64,000 nucleotides of DNA from Variovorax brevis. Lineage in GTDB: Bacteria > Pseudomonadota > Gammaproteobacteria > Burkholderiales > Burkholderiaceae_C. The stretch's first letter is position 1. The number at the start of each line of letters is the position of its first letter. The notes below the pieces were generated by a model. That model ran no database searches. It was not told the origin of the DNA and saw only the letters and a list, made by a program, of their open reading frames with translations. This document shows, in pieces, positions 1 through 8,322 of this stretch. The stretch spans positions 1,016,303 to 1,080,302 of the forward strand of contig NZ_JASZYG010000001.1 of the NCBI RefSeq assembly GCF_030317105.1. Direction: 5' to 3'. Both the position numbers and the translations under genes were made by a program.

Positions 1-1
1 G

Positions 2-736
2 TGGCGCAGCGTGCGTGCCTGGGTGGACCGGCGCATTGCGCCAGCGGAGTTGCTGTTGCTGCTCAGCGCCCTGGTGCCGCTTGTGGTTTTCGTGGCGGCA
101 AGCTTTCGCTCCAATGCCAAGATCAACTGGCTCCTTCCGGCATGGTGGTCGCTCATCGTGCTGGGCATGCGCCATGGCCTCGACCGCGGCGGTCAGCGCC
201 GGTTGCGCGCATGGGGCCTGGCGTCGTCGGCGTCATTGCTGGTGGCGACGATTGCAATCGCGACCGTCCCCAATCTCCCCCTGCCCGGCGACCTGAACAT
301 CTGGAGCGGGTGGCGCGACGCCGCGCAGCGCGTGGATCTCGCCGTGGCCGCCGAACGCCATGCAGGCCGGCGCGCCTTCGTGTTTTCGCCCAACTACAAG
401 ATCAGTTCCCTGCTGTGGTTCCATCGGCCCAGCCAGGAACGCACCTACGCCCAGGACATCTTCGGACGCAAGGCGCTCCAGTACGACTACTTCCCGCAAA
501 CGGAGGACCTCGTGGGCGCGACCGGCTTCCTGGTGGTGTCCGACCAGGCGCAATCAACCCTTCAAGTCGACGCCATCCGCCCGCTGTTCGAATCGCTGGA
601 GCGCGTGGATGTCATTGAAGTCGGCGCACTGGAGCGCCGCACACGCCGCATCGAGATCTGGCGCGGCACGGGCTACCGCGGCCGTCCGCAGCATCCGCAC
701 GGCGCCGTGGACCTGCCCGACGACGCCGCCTCGTGA
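2..736 (+). CDS. Membrane glycosyltransferase, GT39/ArnT-like (C-terminal part, truncated by window edge)
   Basis: The frame is already open at the left edge and ends with TGA at 734-736, so only the C-terminal 244 codons or so are present. The first 100 residues hold three strongly hydrophobic segments (around LLLLLSALVPLVVF, INWLLPAWWSLIVLG and ASLLVATIAIAT), followed by a soluble tail of about 140 residues. The KINWLLPAW stretch resembles the NW-PA motif seen in bacterial PMT/GT39 transferases, which move a sugar from a polyprenyl-phosphate carrier to lipid or protein. The next gene starts 7 bases downstream and encodes a GT2 enzyme of the type that makes polyprenyl-phosphate sugars, so the two probably form a donor/transferase pair. 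Family assignment is inferred from the C-terminal part only. Confidence 0.6.
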   Translation, partial: WRSVRAWVDRRIAPAELLLLLSALVPLVVFVAASFRSNAKINWLLPAWWSLIVLGMRHGLDRGGQRRLRAWGLASSASLLVATIAIATVPNLPLPGDLNIWSGWRDAAQRVDLAVAAERHAGRRAFVFSPNYKISSLLWFHRPSQERTYAQDIFGRKALQYDYFPQTEDLVGATGFLVVSDQAQSTLQVDAIRPLFESLERVDVIEVGALERRTRRIEIWRGTGYRGRPQHPHGAVDLPDDAAS

Positions 737-743
737 GACGCGA

Positions 744-1844
744 ATGCCAGAGTTGTCGATCATCGTTCCCACCTTCAACGAACGCGACAACGTGCAGGAG
801 GTGAATGCCCGTGTCTGCGCCGCGCTGCCGGGCGTCGACTGGGAGATGATCTTCGTCGACGACGACTCGCCGGACGACTGCGCCGGCGCGGTGCGCAAGA
901 TGGGAGAAACCGATCCCCGCATCCGCTGTGTGCACCGGATCGGCCGGCGCGGCCTGGCGTCTGCCTGCATGGAAGGCATCCTCGCATCGTGCGCCCCGGT
1001 GGTGGCGGTCATGGATGCAGACCTGCAGCACGACGAGCGCCTCCTCCTGTTGATGCTCGACACGCTCCTGGACGACAAGGATCTCGACGTCGTGGTGGGC
1101 AGCCGCTATGTGGAGGGTGGCCACACGGGCAGCTGGGACGCCTCCCGCGCGCGCCTGAGCCGGCTGGCCACGCGCCTGGGCGCCATCGTGCTCAAGGCCG
1201 ACCTGAAGGACCCGATGAGCGGCTTCTTCATGATCCGACATGCGGCAGCGCTGCGCTGCATCCGCAAAGGCATGTCGGGCGTGGGCTTCAAGATCCTGTT
1301 CGATCTTTTTGCAAGCTCGCCCGAGCCCTTGCGCTTTCGCGAGTTGCCTTACGAGTTTCGCAACCGCGTCGCGGGCGAAAGCAAGCTGGACAGCACCGTG
1401 GCCTGGGAATACTTCATCATGCTGCTGGACCGCTTCCTCGGCGGCATCGTGCCGATCCGCTTCATTGCCTTCGCCATGGTGGGCGGGCTCGGGCTGGTCG
1501 TGCACATGGCGGTGCTGGGAACCCTTTTCAAGGGACTGGGCCTTTCGTTCGTGGTCGCGCAGACCACGGCGACGCTCGTGGCAATGACCGGCAATTTCCT
1601 TCTCAACAACGTGCTGACCTACCGCGACCTGCGCCTGCGCGGATGGCGCCTGCTCACCGGATGGGCCTCGTTCTCGTTGGTGTGCAGCGTGGGCGCGCTG
1701 GCCAACGTCGGCATCGCCGACTGGCTGTTCGTGCAACGTCCTCAGCTGTGGGCTGCATCGGCGGTGGCGGGTGTGCTGGTCGGGGCGGTGTGGAACTACG
1801 CTGTATCGACGGTCTACACCTGGAAGAAGCCGCGAACGGCTTGA
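744..1844 (+). CDS. Glycosyltransferase family 2 with C-terminal GtrA membrane domain
   Basis: A 366-residue protein. Residues 1-230 are a GT-A fold of the dolichol-phosphate-mannose-synthase type: it opens with LSIIVPTFNERDNV, has the nucleotide-binding VDDDSPDD, the metal-binding MDADLQHD and the acceptor-side KDPMSGFF. Residues about 235-366 contain four membrane segments of the GtrA family (FIAFAMVGGLGLVVH, then FLLNNVLTYR), which flips or presents lipid-linked sugars. The ATG at 744 is chosen because the conserved IIVPTFNE strand lies 5 residues after it; longer upstream starts would run through the preceding gene. The probable role is to load a sugar onto polyprenyl phosphate for the GT39-like enzyme upstream. 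Confidence 0.88.
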   Translation: MPELSIIVPTFNERDNVQEVNARVCAALPGVDWEMIFVDDDSPDDCAGAVRKMGETDPRIRCVHRIGRRGLASACMEGILASCAPVVAVMDADLQHDERLLLLMLDTLLDDKDLDVVVGSRYVEGGHTGSWDASRARLSRLATRLGAIVLKADLKDPMSGFFMIRHAAALRCIRKGMSGVGFKILFDLFASSPEPLRFRELPYEFRNRVAGESKLDSTVAWEYFIMLLDRFLGGIVPIRFIAFAMVGGLGLVVHMAVLGTLFKGLGLSFVVAQTTATLVAMTGNFLLNNVLTYRDLRLRGWRLLTGWASFSLVCSVGALANVGIADWLFVQRPQLWAASAVAGVLVGAVWNYAVSTVYTWKKPRTA

Positions 1845-2001
1845 GGCGGGGCGGTCGCCTGCGTGCGGGGAAACACCGGCCGCTGAAGCCGATCGCCGTA
1901 GCCGTCCGCCCCCTCTCGTCCGAGACTTTCATGGCGCTCCCTCCTACGCGCCGGGCAATCGGCACGATTCATTCTCTGGCTCCCACCCACTGGAGCCCAC
2001 G

Positions 2002-2496
2002 ATGCCCACCACGAAACGCCAAGAGCCCGATGCATGCACCCTTCTTGATGCGGACCACCGCAACGTCAAGAAGCTTTTCAAGTCCTATGAAGAACTCATG
2101 GGTTCGAAGGCGGCCAGCGCTTCCCAGAAGAAGCGCGACCTTGCCAACCAGATCTGTACCGAACTCACCGTGCACGCAACGATTGAAGAAGAGATCTTCT
2201 ATCCCGCCGTGCGCGAAGCCATCAAGGACGTCGACCTGCTGGAAGAGGCAGAAGTCGAACACGCCACCGCCAAGGATCTCATTGCCCAAATCCAGGAAGC
2301 CGCCGACGTCGACGACAAGTTCGACGCCAAGGTCACCGTGCTGGGCGAGTACATCGATCACCACGTCAAGGAAGAGCGCAACGAGATGTTCCCCAAGGCT
2401 CGTGCAGCGCGCGGGCTCGACCTGGTCGCCATGCGCGAGCAGCTCGAAGCGCGCAAGGAAGAGCTGATGGCAGAACTCACCGGCGCGACCGCTTGA
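2002..2496 (+). CDS. Hemerythrin HHE-domain protein
   Basis: A 164-residue cytoplasmic four-helix protein of the hemerythrin HHE family, which binds a diiron centre and is linked to oxygen, NO or iron handling. Likely iron ligands are visible: His19 (DADHR), His58 and Glu62 (HATIEEE), His87 (VEHATAKDL), and His120/His121 with Glu125 (HHVKEERNEMF). It is a single-gene unit: 157 bases separate it from the glycosyltransferase, and a stem-loop with a T-run follows it. The ATG at 2002 sits just before the first conserved helix. Other small stress-associated proteins lie nearby (DUF3597, DUF2383, catalase). Partner and exact role are not visible from sequence. Confidence 0.88.
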   Translation: MPTTKRQEPDACTLLDADHRNVKKLFKSYEELMGSKAASASQKKRDLANQICTELTVHATIEEEIFYPAVREAIKDVDLLEEAEVEHATAKDLIAQIQEAADVDDKFDAKVTVLGEYIDHHVKEERNEMFPKARAARGLDLVAMREQLEARKEELMAELTGATA

Positions 2497-2510
2497 GCAA
2501 GATGAACGCA

Positions 2511-2546
2511 GCGGCAGCCTGACGTTTGTCCGGCTACCGCTTTTTT
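2511..2546 (+). terminator. Rho-independent terminator after hemerythrin gene
   Basis: GCGGCAGCC (2511-2519) pairs with GGCTACCGC (2532-2540) with one mismatch, followed by six T residues (2541-2546). It lies 15 bases after the hemerythrin stop codon. Confidence 0.6.
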
Positions 2547-2691
2547 CGTGAGTGTCCCGCAGGATGCGAAGCGCCGAACGCACCCGGCCGCCTCGCCCTG
2601 CTCGACCTCCACAGCAACGGAAGTTCCGTCTTGACCGAGGACAAACGCGCCCTCGGGTGCGCCACCATGCCTCAACCCTGAAAGTTTTCCC

Positions 2692-3636
2692 ATGACTCAT
2701 GGTGCGTCCTTGTTTTCCAATCCCTTTCAGCAGTGGCTCAGCATCACCTCGACGCTGACCAACATGTTCCTGCTCGAACCCGGCGCAGGCGGCGCGTCCG
2801 CACCTGCCGCTGGATCGATGACGGAAACCCATCCCGGCTACAGCCTGTTCATTCCCTCCCTTCTTGCAGGCGAGCCCAGGGGCCTGGTCGTCATGCTTCA
2901 TGGTGCGATGCAGGATCCGGCAGACTTTGCGGCCGGCACTGCCATGAACGAGGCGGCGCAAGAGCAGGGCCTGATCGTTCTCTATCCCGAGCAGGCGGGG
3001 TCGGCCAACCCGCAGCGCTGCTGGAACTGGTTCGATGTCAAATCACATGCCAAGGGCACGGGCGAACCGGCACACATTGCTGCACTGACCCTGCAGGTGG
3101 TCGAGCGTTTCTCGCTGGACCCGCAGCGCGTGTATGTGGCAGGCATGTCGGCCGGCGGCGCCATGGCAACGCTCGTGGGCACGCTCTACCCGGAGATCTA
3201 TGCAGCCGTGGGCGTGCATTCCGGACTGGCATCACACGTTGCTTGCGACGTGTCTTCAGCCCTTGCAGCCATGCGCGGCGAAGTACGCCCCGTCAAGGGA
3301 ACGCCCTCGGGCATGCCGACCATCGTCTTTCATGGCGATGCCGACCGCACCGTGGATTTGCTCAACAGCGACGACATCATCGAGGCAGCCGTCTTGGTCG
3401 ACGCCATCGTGACGGAAGAGCGCATGACCGGGGCAGACGGATACGCCTGCACGCAACGGGTGCATCGAAACAACGAGGGCACCCTGCTGGCCGAACACTG
3501 GATCCTGCACAACGGCCGCCATGCGTGGTCGGGCGGCAGCAACGCCGGGACATTCGCAGACCCCTTCGGCCCCGATGCCAGCCGCGAAATGCTTCGCTTC
3601 TTCAGCGGCTTTGCGTTGCGCCAGGCGCCGCAATAG
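2692..3636 (+). CDS. PHB depolymerase-family esterase (LpqC/PhaZ-like alpha/beta hydrolase)
   Basis: A 314-residue alpha/beta hydrolase of the extracellular PHB depolymerase/feruloyl esterase superfamily. VVMLHGAMQDPADFA around residue 70 gives the oxyanion region, and the nucleophile elbow GMSAGG places the catalytic serine at residue 153. FHGDADRTVD supplies the acid, and GRHAWSGG supplies the histidine. The Q-RCWNWF stretch is typical of this family. No convincing signal peptide is seen from the ATG at 2692, so the protein may act inside the cell or leave by a non-classical route. The substrate could be a polyester, a hydroxyalkanoate oligomer or a feruloyl-type ester; sequence alone does not decide. 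Its 3' end overlaps the convergent gene by 35 bases. Confidence 0.82.
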   Translation: MTHGASLFSNPFQQWLSITSTLTNMFLLEPGAGGASAPAAGSMTETHPGYSLFIPSLLAGEPRGLVVMLHGAMQDPADFAAGTAMNEAAQEQGLIVLYPEQAGSANPQRCWNWFDVKSHAKGTGEPAHIAALTLQVVERFSLDPQRVYVAGMSAGGAMATLVGTLYPEIYAAVGVHSGLASHVACDVSSALAAMRGEVRPVKGTPSGMPTIVFHGDADRTVDLLNSDDIIEAAVLVDAIVTEERMTGADGYACTQRVHRNNEGTLLAEHWILHNGRHAWSGGSNAGTFADPFGPDASREMLRFFSGFALRQAPQ

Positions 3637-3913
3637 CACCCGAAAGCTGCGGCGACATCGCCGCCGCACCGGTCTCCGCCCAGAAGCTGAAATCGACCGT
3701 TTCACGCAAGGCTCGCCATCCCTTGCTCGTGATGCTCAAGACCAGCGCGGGCCGGCGGCTGCTGGGTACGGAGGGGCGCTTGCCGACCGGAGGAAGGATG
3801 GCAGTGATCAAACCCGCAGCGCGCAGCACGCGCAGCTTGTCGACAGCAGAAGGCTCGTAAATCGTGTGAGGCAGTTCTCTGTCGGCAACTGCGCGAAGTA
3901 GCTCCATGGGCAT
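3602..3913 (-). CDS. Small conserved protein, winged-helix-like, function unknown
   Basis: A 103-residue protein starting MPMELLRAVADRELP, preceded by a good AAGGAG ribosome site (minus-strand AAAAGGAGTCCAGG then ATG at 3913). The core (VDKLRVLRAAGLITAILPP, then ALVLSITSKGWRALRE) has the helix and wing rhythm of a small winged-helix protein. I recall similar short proteins from Burkholderiales without a known function. It is transcribed convergently with the esterase and overlaps its last 35 bases. The C-terminal 25 residues are low-complexity and lie in the overlap. DNA binding is a guess from fold rhythm only. Confidence 0.6.
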   Translation of the reverse strand: MPMELLRAVADRELPHTIYEPSAVDKLRVLRAAGLITAILPPVGKRPSVPSSRRPALVLSITSKGWRALRETVDFSFWAETGAAAMSPQLSGAIAAPGATQSR

Positions 3914-4133
3914 CCTGGACTCCTTTTCAAGCAAGCTCGAACACAGTCTTCCAGACACAAGACGATTGGCGCAGCGGCAAATCGAAATGCATTGCGTAGG
4001 AAGGGCGTCAGCATTTGTGTCGGGCAATGCGAGTGCGCCCTTCTCCTGCACCGCGCACCAGACCCTGTCCGACATGCGCATGGCTTGCGTTGCCCAATGC
4101 TGGCGCACCCCAACCATTCCAGGAGAACTTCAC

Positions 4134-4538
4134 ATGGGCATCCTCAGCAACATCCTCGGCAAGATCTTTCCCTCTGCCCACGCAGCACCTGCGCCGGCCC
4201 CTGCCGCGCCGGGCACTGCACCGAATGCAACGGCCACGGCCACCGCCACCGCCGCGCAGCCTGCGCCGGCCGCCATGTCGGAAGTCGACGTGCAAAAGTT
4301 GCTCGACGACATGTCGGCGAAGTCGAGTGAGAAGCTCAACTGGAAGACGTCGATCGTGGACTTGATGAAGCTCCTCGGCCTCGACAGCTCGTTGACGGCC
4401 CGCAAGGAACTCGCGAAAGAACTCCACTACACCGGCGACACCAACGACTCGGCCAGCATGAACGTGTGGCTGCACCGCCAGGTCATGAACAAGGTCGCGG
4501 CCAACGGCGGCAAGGTGCCGGCCGATCTGAAGGATTGA
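4134..4538 (+). CDS. DUF3597 domain protein
   Basis: A 134-residue protein. The first 20 residues (MGILSNILGKIFPSAHA) form an amphipathic head, residues about 20-46 are an Ala/Pro/Thr linker with (AT)n character, and residues about 48-134 form the DUF3597 domain, recognisable by LNWKTSIVDLMKLLGLDSSLTARKELAKEL-type helices and the HYTGD segment. The ATG at 4134 is preceded by AGGAGAACTTCAC. The same frame stays open upstream to 3906, but that stretch shows no homology and lies opposite the promoter of the divergent gene. DUF3597 proteins are common in proteobacteria and their function is not established. Confidence 0.8.
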   Translation: MGILSNILGKIFPSAHAAPAPAPAAPGTAPNATATATATAAQPAPAAMSEVDVQKLLDDMSAKSSEKLNWKTSIVDLMKLLGLDSSLTARKELAKELHYTGDTNDSASMNVWLHRQVMNKVAANGGKVPADLKD

Positions 4539-4544
4539 GCGTCG

Positions 4545-4781
4545 ATGGACCGTCCGTTCGACTACCGCAACTTTCACTTCCTCCTTCGGGTTGAGCCCAG
4601 GGATGCGAACCTGTTCATGCCCGGCGTTCGTTGCGAGTCCGGACCGCCGGGCACGCAGCCCGTCGCGCTTCCCCCGGACGCCGACCCCTACGCCTCTGAA
4701 GCCGAGGCGTGGCGGCACGCCGAGCAACAGGCGATGCGATGGGTTCATGACCGCACGGGCGACAGTCAGGGGCAGTTCTGA
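4545..4781 (+). CDS. Small hypothetical protein
   Basis: A 78-residue soluble protein (starts MDRPFDYRNFHFLLRV), 6 bases after the DUF3597 stop and probably co-transcribed with it. An AGGA at the end of the previous gene could serve as ribosome site. It is rich in acidic and aromatic residues (YASEAEAWRHAEQQAMRWVHDR) and has no signal peptide or membrane segment. I do not recognise the family; codon use is like its neighbours, which supports it being real. Confidence 0.55.
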   Translation: MDRPFDYRNFHFLLRVEPRDANLFMPGVRCESGPPGTQPVALPPDADPYASEAEAWRHAEQQAMRWVHDRTGDSQGQF

Positions 4782-4951
4782 TCCGCCTCTGATGCGCGCC
4801 GGTGCGCGCTTGTGCGTTCGCGGCCTACGACGGCCGACAGACTGCGATGACATGCACCCGACGCCATGGGCCCCATCGTCTCATGGCCTCTTCATTCAAG
4901 CGAAGAGATCCCAAACCGCCTCACCCGAGGCACACCTCATCAGGAGCAACT

Positions 4952-5452
4952 ATGGCTGCAGAAGACTTCAACCCGGACAATCATGTGAACCAGGACGTTC
5001 TTTCGAACGACGACGTCGTGGATGTGCTCAACGACCTGCTCGAGAACACCCGCGACGGCGAATACGGTTTCCGCACCTGCGCAGAGCAGGTGGAAACTGC
5101 GAACGCAAAGCAGCTGTTCGCAAGCCGCGCCGAAGGATGCCGGCAAGCCGGTGAAGAGCTCATTCAACTCATCCGGACGCTGGGCGGCGAACCTGCCTCC
5201 GGCGGCACCACGGCGGGCGCACTGCACCGCGGCTGGGTGCAGATCAAGGGCAGCGTGGGCGCAGACAGCGAGCTGTCGATTCTCGAATCGTGCGAACGTG
5301 GTGAAGACAGCGCCGTTGCGCGCTACCGCAAGGCGCTCAAGCAAAATTTGCCCGCCAACATTCGCGCGGTGGTGCAGCGCCAGGCAGACGGTGCGCAGAA
5401 GAATCATGACCAGATTCGTGACCTGAGGAATGCGGCCCGCGAGCGCAGCTGA
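4952..5452 (+). CDS. PA2169-type ferritin-like DUF2383 protein
   Basis: A 166-residue four-helix protein of the DUF2383/PA2169 family. Characteristic elements are VLNDLLENTRDGEYGFRTCAE, the RAEGCRQAGEELIQLIRTLGGEP helix, the Gly/Thr-rich turn before LHRGWVQIKG, and ILESCERGEDSAVARYRKAL. Members are ferritin-like and often stress-induced, with the biochemical role unproven. The ATG at 4952 has CAGGAGCAAC upstream. About 170 bases separate it from the previous gene, so it probably has its own promoter. A strong terminator follows directly. Confidence 0.83.
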   Translation: MAAEDFNPDNHVNQDVLSNDDVVDVLNDLLENTRDGEYGFRTCAEQVETANAKQLFASRAEGCRQAGEELIQLIRTLGGEPASGGTTAGALHRGWVQIKGSVGADSELSILESCERGEDSAVARYRKALKQNLPANIRAVVQRQADGAQKNHDQIRDLRNAARERS

Positions 5453-5463
5453 CTCCCAGAATA

Positions 5464-5487
5464 AAAAAAGGCCCTTCGGGGCCTTTT
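5464..5487. terminator. Bidirectional terminator between convergent genes
   Basis: AAAAAGGCCC-TTCG-GGGCCTTTTT-type stem with a tetraloop, an A-run on one side and a T-run on the other. It ends the DUF2383 transcript and the minus-strand response-regulator transcript. Confidence 0.85.
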
Positions 5488-5498
5488 TCAATGGGCGA

Positions 5499-5891
5499 TC
5501 AGGTCGTTCTCACCTTGCGCTGGCGGTTGTGCCGCCGGCAGTGTTCAAGAAAACGGTCCAGCTCCAGGGTCTTGTCGTACACCGCACGTGCACCCAGCGC
5601 CAGGCAGCGCGCCCGGTGCTCTTTCGTGGCGGAATTGGTGAGCACGATCACGCGGTCGCGCTCCGCGGGATCCTTCATGTTTTCAAGCACGCCGAAACCC
5701 GTGCCCTGCCGCAAGAAGAGATCGAGCACCGCCAGATCCCAATCCTTTGGGTGTTCGTGCATCCACGCCGTCGCGGAAGCCTCCGTGTCTGCAGTCGCCA
5801 CGACGTGTGCGTCGCATGTTTCGTCGATCAGGGCAATGAGTTGGCCGCGAAGTGTGGCATCGTCTTCGGCCAGAAAAATGGGCAGCGTCAT
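5499..5891 (-). CDS. Stand-alone response-regulator receiver domain
   Basis: A 130-residue CheY-like receiver with no output domain. The acidic pocket is Glu9-Asp10-Asp11 (FLAEDDATL), the phospho-acceptor is Asp57 (DLAVLDLFL), the switch threonine is Thr85 (VIVLTNSATK) and the conserved lysine is Lys107 (VYDKTLE). The C-terminus ends in a basic tail (HCRRHNRQRKVRTT). No histidine kinase is nearby, so the partner is encoded elsewhere. It lies 23 bases downstream of recQ on the same strand and is probably read with it, although a functional link is not obvious. Confidence 0.85.
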   Translation of the reverse strand: MTLPIFLAEDDATLRGQLIALIDETCDAHVVATADTEASATAWMHEHPKDWDLAVLDLFLRQGTGFGVLENMKDPAERDRVIVLTNSATKEHRARCLALGARAVYDKTLELDRFLEHCRRHNRQRKVRTT

Positions 5892-5914
5892 GTCAGCCTT
5901 TTTGGAATGTTGGG

Positions 5915-7660
5915 TTATCGCGCCAGCGCCAGCGCGCGGGCCGTGCCACGACCGCGCACGGGCCGCACGAAGTCCGGGTGAAACGAGCGTTTGCTCCCGT
6001 CGGCAAATTCGATGTCGACGGCGAGCGCGTCTGCCGTCACGACTTGTCCGACGCCATAGCGCCTGACCCGGACCGAGGCCTGTGGCTCGAAGACCGCACG
6101 CGCAGGCTCGGCTTTGAGCGGCGTCGCGTGCGTCTCGACCGGTTCATTCGACCGCGCCTCGTACAGCGCGATGCGCCTGCAGTTGTCGCAGGTCGTGCAG
6201 CGCTCGCGCGGTGCTTGGCCCTCCAGGTGGGCCAGCAACAATTGCCAGCGGCAGAGTCCTGCCTGCGCGTAGAAGACCATGCCCTCGAGCGCGGCCTGGT
6301 CTTGCTCGCGCTTGGCGCGGTAGCTGTCGAGCATGGCGTGCATGGCCTGTGCGCCGATGGCGGGACGAAGCAGCTTGAGGCTGCCGTCCGCCGATTGCGC
6401 GACGATGCGGCGCTGACGCAGCAAGGCCAAGGCAACTTGCACCTTGCCGCGCGGTGCATTCACCTGGGCCTGCAGGCTCGGCAAGGTCCAGCCAGAAGCG
6501 ACCGGTGCAGGGCTCGTCAGCGCCGCGTAGACGCTGTCGAGTTCCCTCGCGTCCGGATACCGGCCTGCCATGAAGAACTGCTGCACCGCCTTGTCGCGCG
6601 GCAGGTAGAGCAGCACGCAATCGGCCGGCTCTCCATCGCGCCCCGCACGGCCGGACTCCTGGTAGTAGCTGTCAAGTCCACCGGGCATCTGGTAGTGCAC
6701 GACGAAGCGGATGTCCGGCTTGTCGATGCCCATGCCGAAGGCGTTGGTCGCCACCATCACGCGCACGGTGCCAGCCATGAATGCGTCCTGGGCCTCGCGC
6801 CGCTCGCTGGCGTTGCGGCCGCCGTGGTAAATCGCCACCGATTCGCCGGCGCCGTGCAGCGCGTCATGCACCGCCTCGGCCGCCTTGATCGTGGCGGCAT
6901 AGACGATGCCGCTGCCCGCAAAACCCGTCACCAGCGCGAGCAGGCGCTCTTGCTTGTGCGCTTCGCTCGTGACCTGTTCGACCGCATAGCGCAGGTTGGG
7001 CCGAAAGGTGCCCGTGTCGAGCAGGCCTGCACGCGGGATGCCAAAACGCGCCATCACGTCGCGCGCCACGGCGTCTCCGGCCGTGGCCGTGAGCGCGAGA
7101 ACGGTCGGCTTGCCGAGCGCCTGCCATGCGGCTTCTACTTCGAGAAAGGCGGGCCGGAAGTCGTGGCCCCATTGCGAGATGCAATGCGCCTCATCGATGA
7201 CCAGCAGCGCGTTCGACGCGGTCTTCAGCAGCGCCATGAAGTCCTTGTCCGCGAGGCGTTCAGGTGTGGTCAACACGATGGTGGCGCTGCCGTCCTTGAT
7301 TGCGCGCTCCGCAGCGTCGGTCTCGGCAGCGGTGCACTGGCTGTTGAGCTGCACGGCCTCGATGCCCCGGGCCTTGAGCTTTTCGCACTGGTCCTTCATC
7401 AACGCGATGAGCGGCGACACGACGATGGTGCGGCCACGCAGCAGCAGCGCCGGCAGCTGGTAGCACAGCGACTTGCCTGCGCCGGTCGGCATCACGGCCA
7501 GCGTGGACCGCCCTTCGAGAATCCGCGCAATCACTTCCTGCTGACCCGCGCGCAGGCGGCGCAGGCCGAAGACCTTGCGCAGGACACGCTGGACGCCTTG
7601 TTCGCCCTGCGACTCGCCTTGAGTTGCGCGGGCTGTGGCCGTGGCTTCAGAACGCGTCAT
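5915..7660 (-). CDS. recQ: RecQ-family ATP-dependent DNA helicase
   Basis: A 581-residue superfamily 2 helicase that unwinds DNA 3' to 5'. Walker A is PTGAGKS with Lys63, followed by SPLIALMKDQ (motif Ia), DEAH at 156-159 in LVIDEAHCISQWGHDFRP (the RecQ signature with aromatic loop), GMGIDKPDIRFVVHYQMP, and motif VI YYQESGRAGRDG. A zinc-binding CRW...CTTCDNC cluster follows at about residue 475-520. The C-terminal 60 residues (RYGVGQVVTADALAVDIEFADGS) form a small beta-rich domain instead of a canonical HRDC. The ATG at 7660 lies inside the end of the upstream gene (14-base overlap), implying translational coupling. It is slightly shorter than E. coli RecQ. Confidence 0.9.
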   Translation of the reverse strand: MTRSEATATARATQGESQGEQGVQRVLRKVFGLRRLRAGQQEVIARILEGRSTLAVMPTGAGKSLCYQLPALLLRGRTIVVSPLIALMKDQCEKLKARGIEAVQLNSQCTAAETDAAERAIKDGSATIVLTTPERLADKDFMALLKTASNALLVIDEAHCISQWGHDFRPAFLEVEAAWQALGKPTVLALTATAGDAVARDVMARFGIPRAGLLDTGTFRPNLRYAVEQVTSEAHKQERLLALVTGFAGSGIVYAATIKAAEAVHDALHGAGESVAIYHGGRNASERREAQDAFMAGTVRVMVATNAFGMGIDKPDIRFVVHYQMPGGLDSYYQESGRAGRDGEPADCVLLYLPRDKAVQQFFMAGRYPDARELDSVYAALTSPAPVASGWTLPSLQAQVNAPRGKVQVALALLRQRRIVAQSADGSLKLLRPAIGAQAMHAMLDSYRAKREQDQAALEGMVFYAQAGLCRWQLLLAHLEGQAPRERCTTCDNCRRIALYEARSNEPVETHATPLKAEPARAVFEPQASVRVRRYGVGQVVTADALAVDIEFADGSKRSFHPDFVRPVRGRGTARALALAR

Positions 7661-8039
7661 CTTCGCCTGCTTCGTCGTCGTCAACTCCGGAAGCGGCCAA
7701 CTCGTGCACAGCAGCCGCGGCCGGGTCATCGATGGACACGGCCGCATCCATGGCGTCCCGCGGCACGATGCCGATCCGGTCGGGCATGACGTCCGCATCG
7801 CTTGCGGGCGCATCGGCCTGCGCCGATGCGCGCTCGCCGGTGCCGGCTGCGTCGCTGCTGCTGTCGTGCGAGATGGGTAGCGCGCCCTGCGCTCCGTCGT
7901 CCGGCAACGCGGAACGGTTGCGATCGGATTGCACGTCGCTGCCGCTGTCGCTTGAATCGCTGGGGCCAAGTGCATCGATGTCCGTGCCGCCCGGATACGT
8001 GGGCGCGTGCTCGCCGCCGAGGATGCTGCTGTTGCTCAT
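7647..8039 (-). CDS. Acidic Ser/Asp-rich small protein, function unknown
   Basis: A 130-residue, strongly acidic, low-complexity protein that begins MSNSSILGGEHAPTYPGGTD and contains LGPSDSSDSGSDVQSD and a DVMPD motif. It ends in a very acidic tail (VDDDEAGEDDAF). Minus-strand AAGGAGACTTC directly precedes the ATG at 8039, a strong ribosome site. I recall similar MSNSS...LGPSDSSDSGSD proteins across Burkholderiales, annotated inconsistently. The stop codon overlaps the recQ start. It is probably intrinsically disordered; function unknown. Confidence 0.7.
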   Translation of the reverse strand: MSNSSILGGEHAPTYPGGTDIDALGPSDSSDSGSDVQSDRNRSALPDDGAQGALPISHDSSSDAAGTGERASAQADAPASDADVMPDRIGIVPRDAMDAAVSIDDPAAAAVHELAASGVDDDEAGEDDAF

Positions 8040-8322
8040 GAAGTCTCCTTGCCAGGGTGTCGTGACGCCGTAAGCGTCGATGACCCACCTTAGGTCGCAG
8101 CATCGGGGGCCACGTGGGAGCCGCGTGGGCACTTGCGTCGGACACCGCCGCACAGGCGCAGGCCACGCTGCGCCGCGCGGCCCCTTGGTTGAGTCCAGCC
8201 TACAAGCTCCGGATGCCTTTGCCCACGGTCGCCGGCCGGGGTCAAGCCTAGCGTTGAGGTCCTCGCTGAAAGGACCCATTCGTGCCCATGATTCATAGCC
8301 TGTTCGAGACGCAGAAGGCGCC

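Noticed and set aside
3906..4133. Upstream in-frame extension of the DUF3597 gene
   Set aside because: No homology in the extra 76 codons, no good ribosome site, and the ATG at 4134 has AGGAGAACTTCAC. The extension also covers the promoter of the divergent gene.
5852..7789. Plus-strand frame of 645 codons opposite recQ
   Set aside because: Antisense to a well-supported helicase; composition biased and no recognisable motif.
8040..8322. GC-rich palindromic-looking stretch upstream of the DUF421 gene as a regulatory RNA
   Set aside because: Short CACGTGG/CCGCGTGG-type repeats exist but do not form one convincing structure, and no promoter or terminator brackets them.
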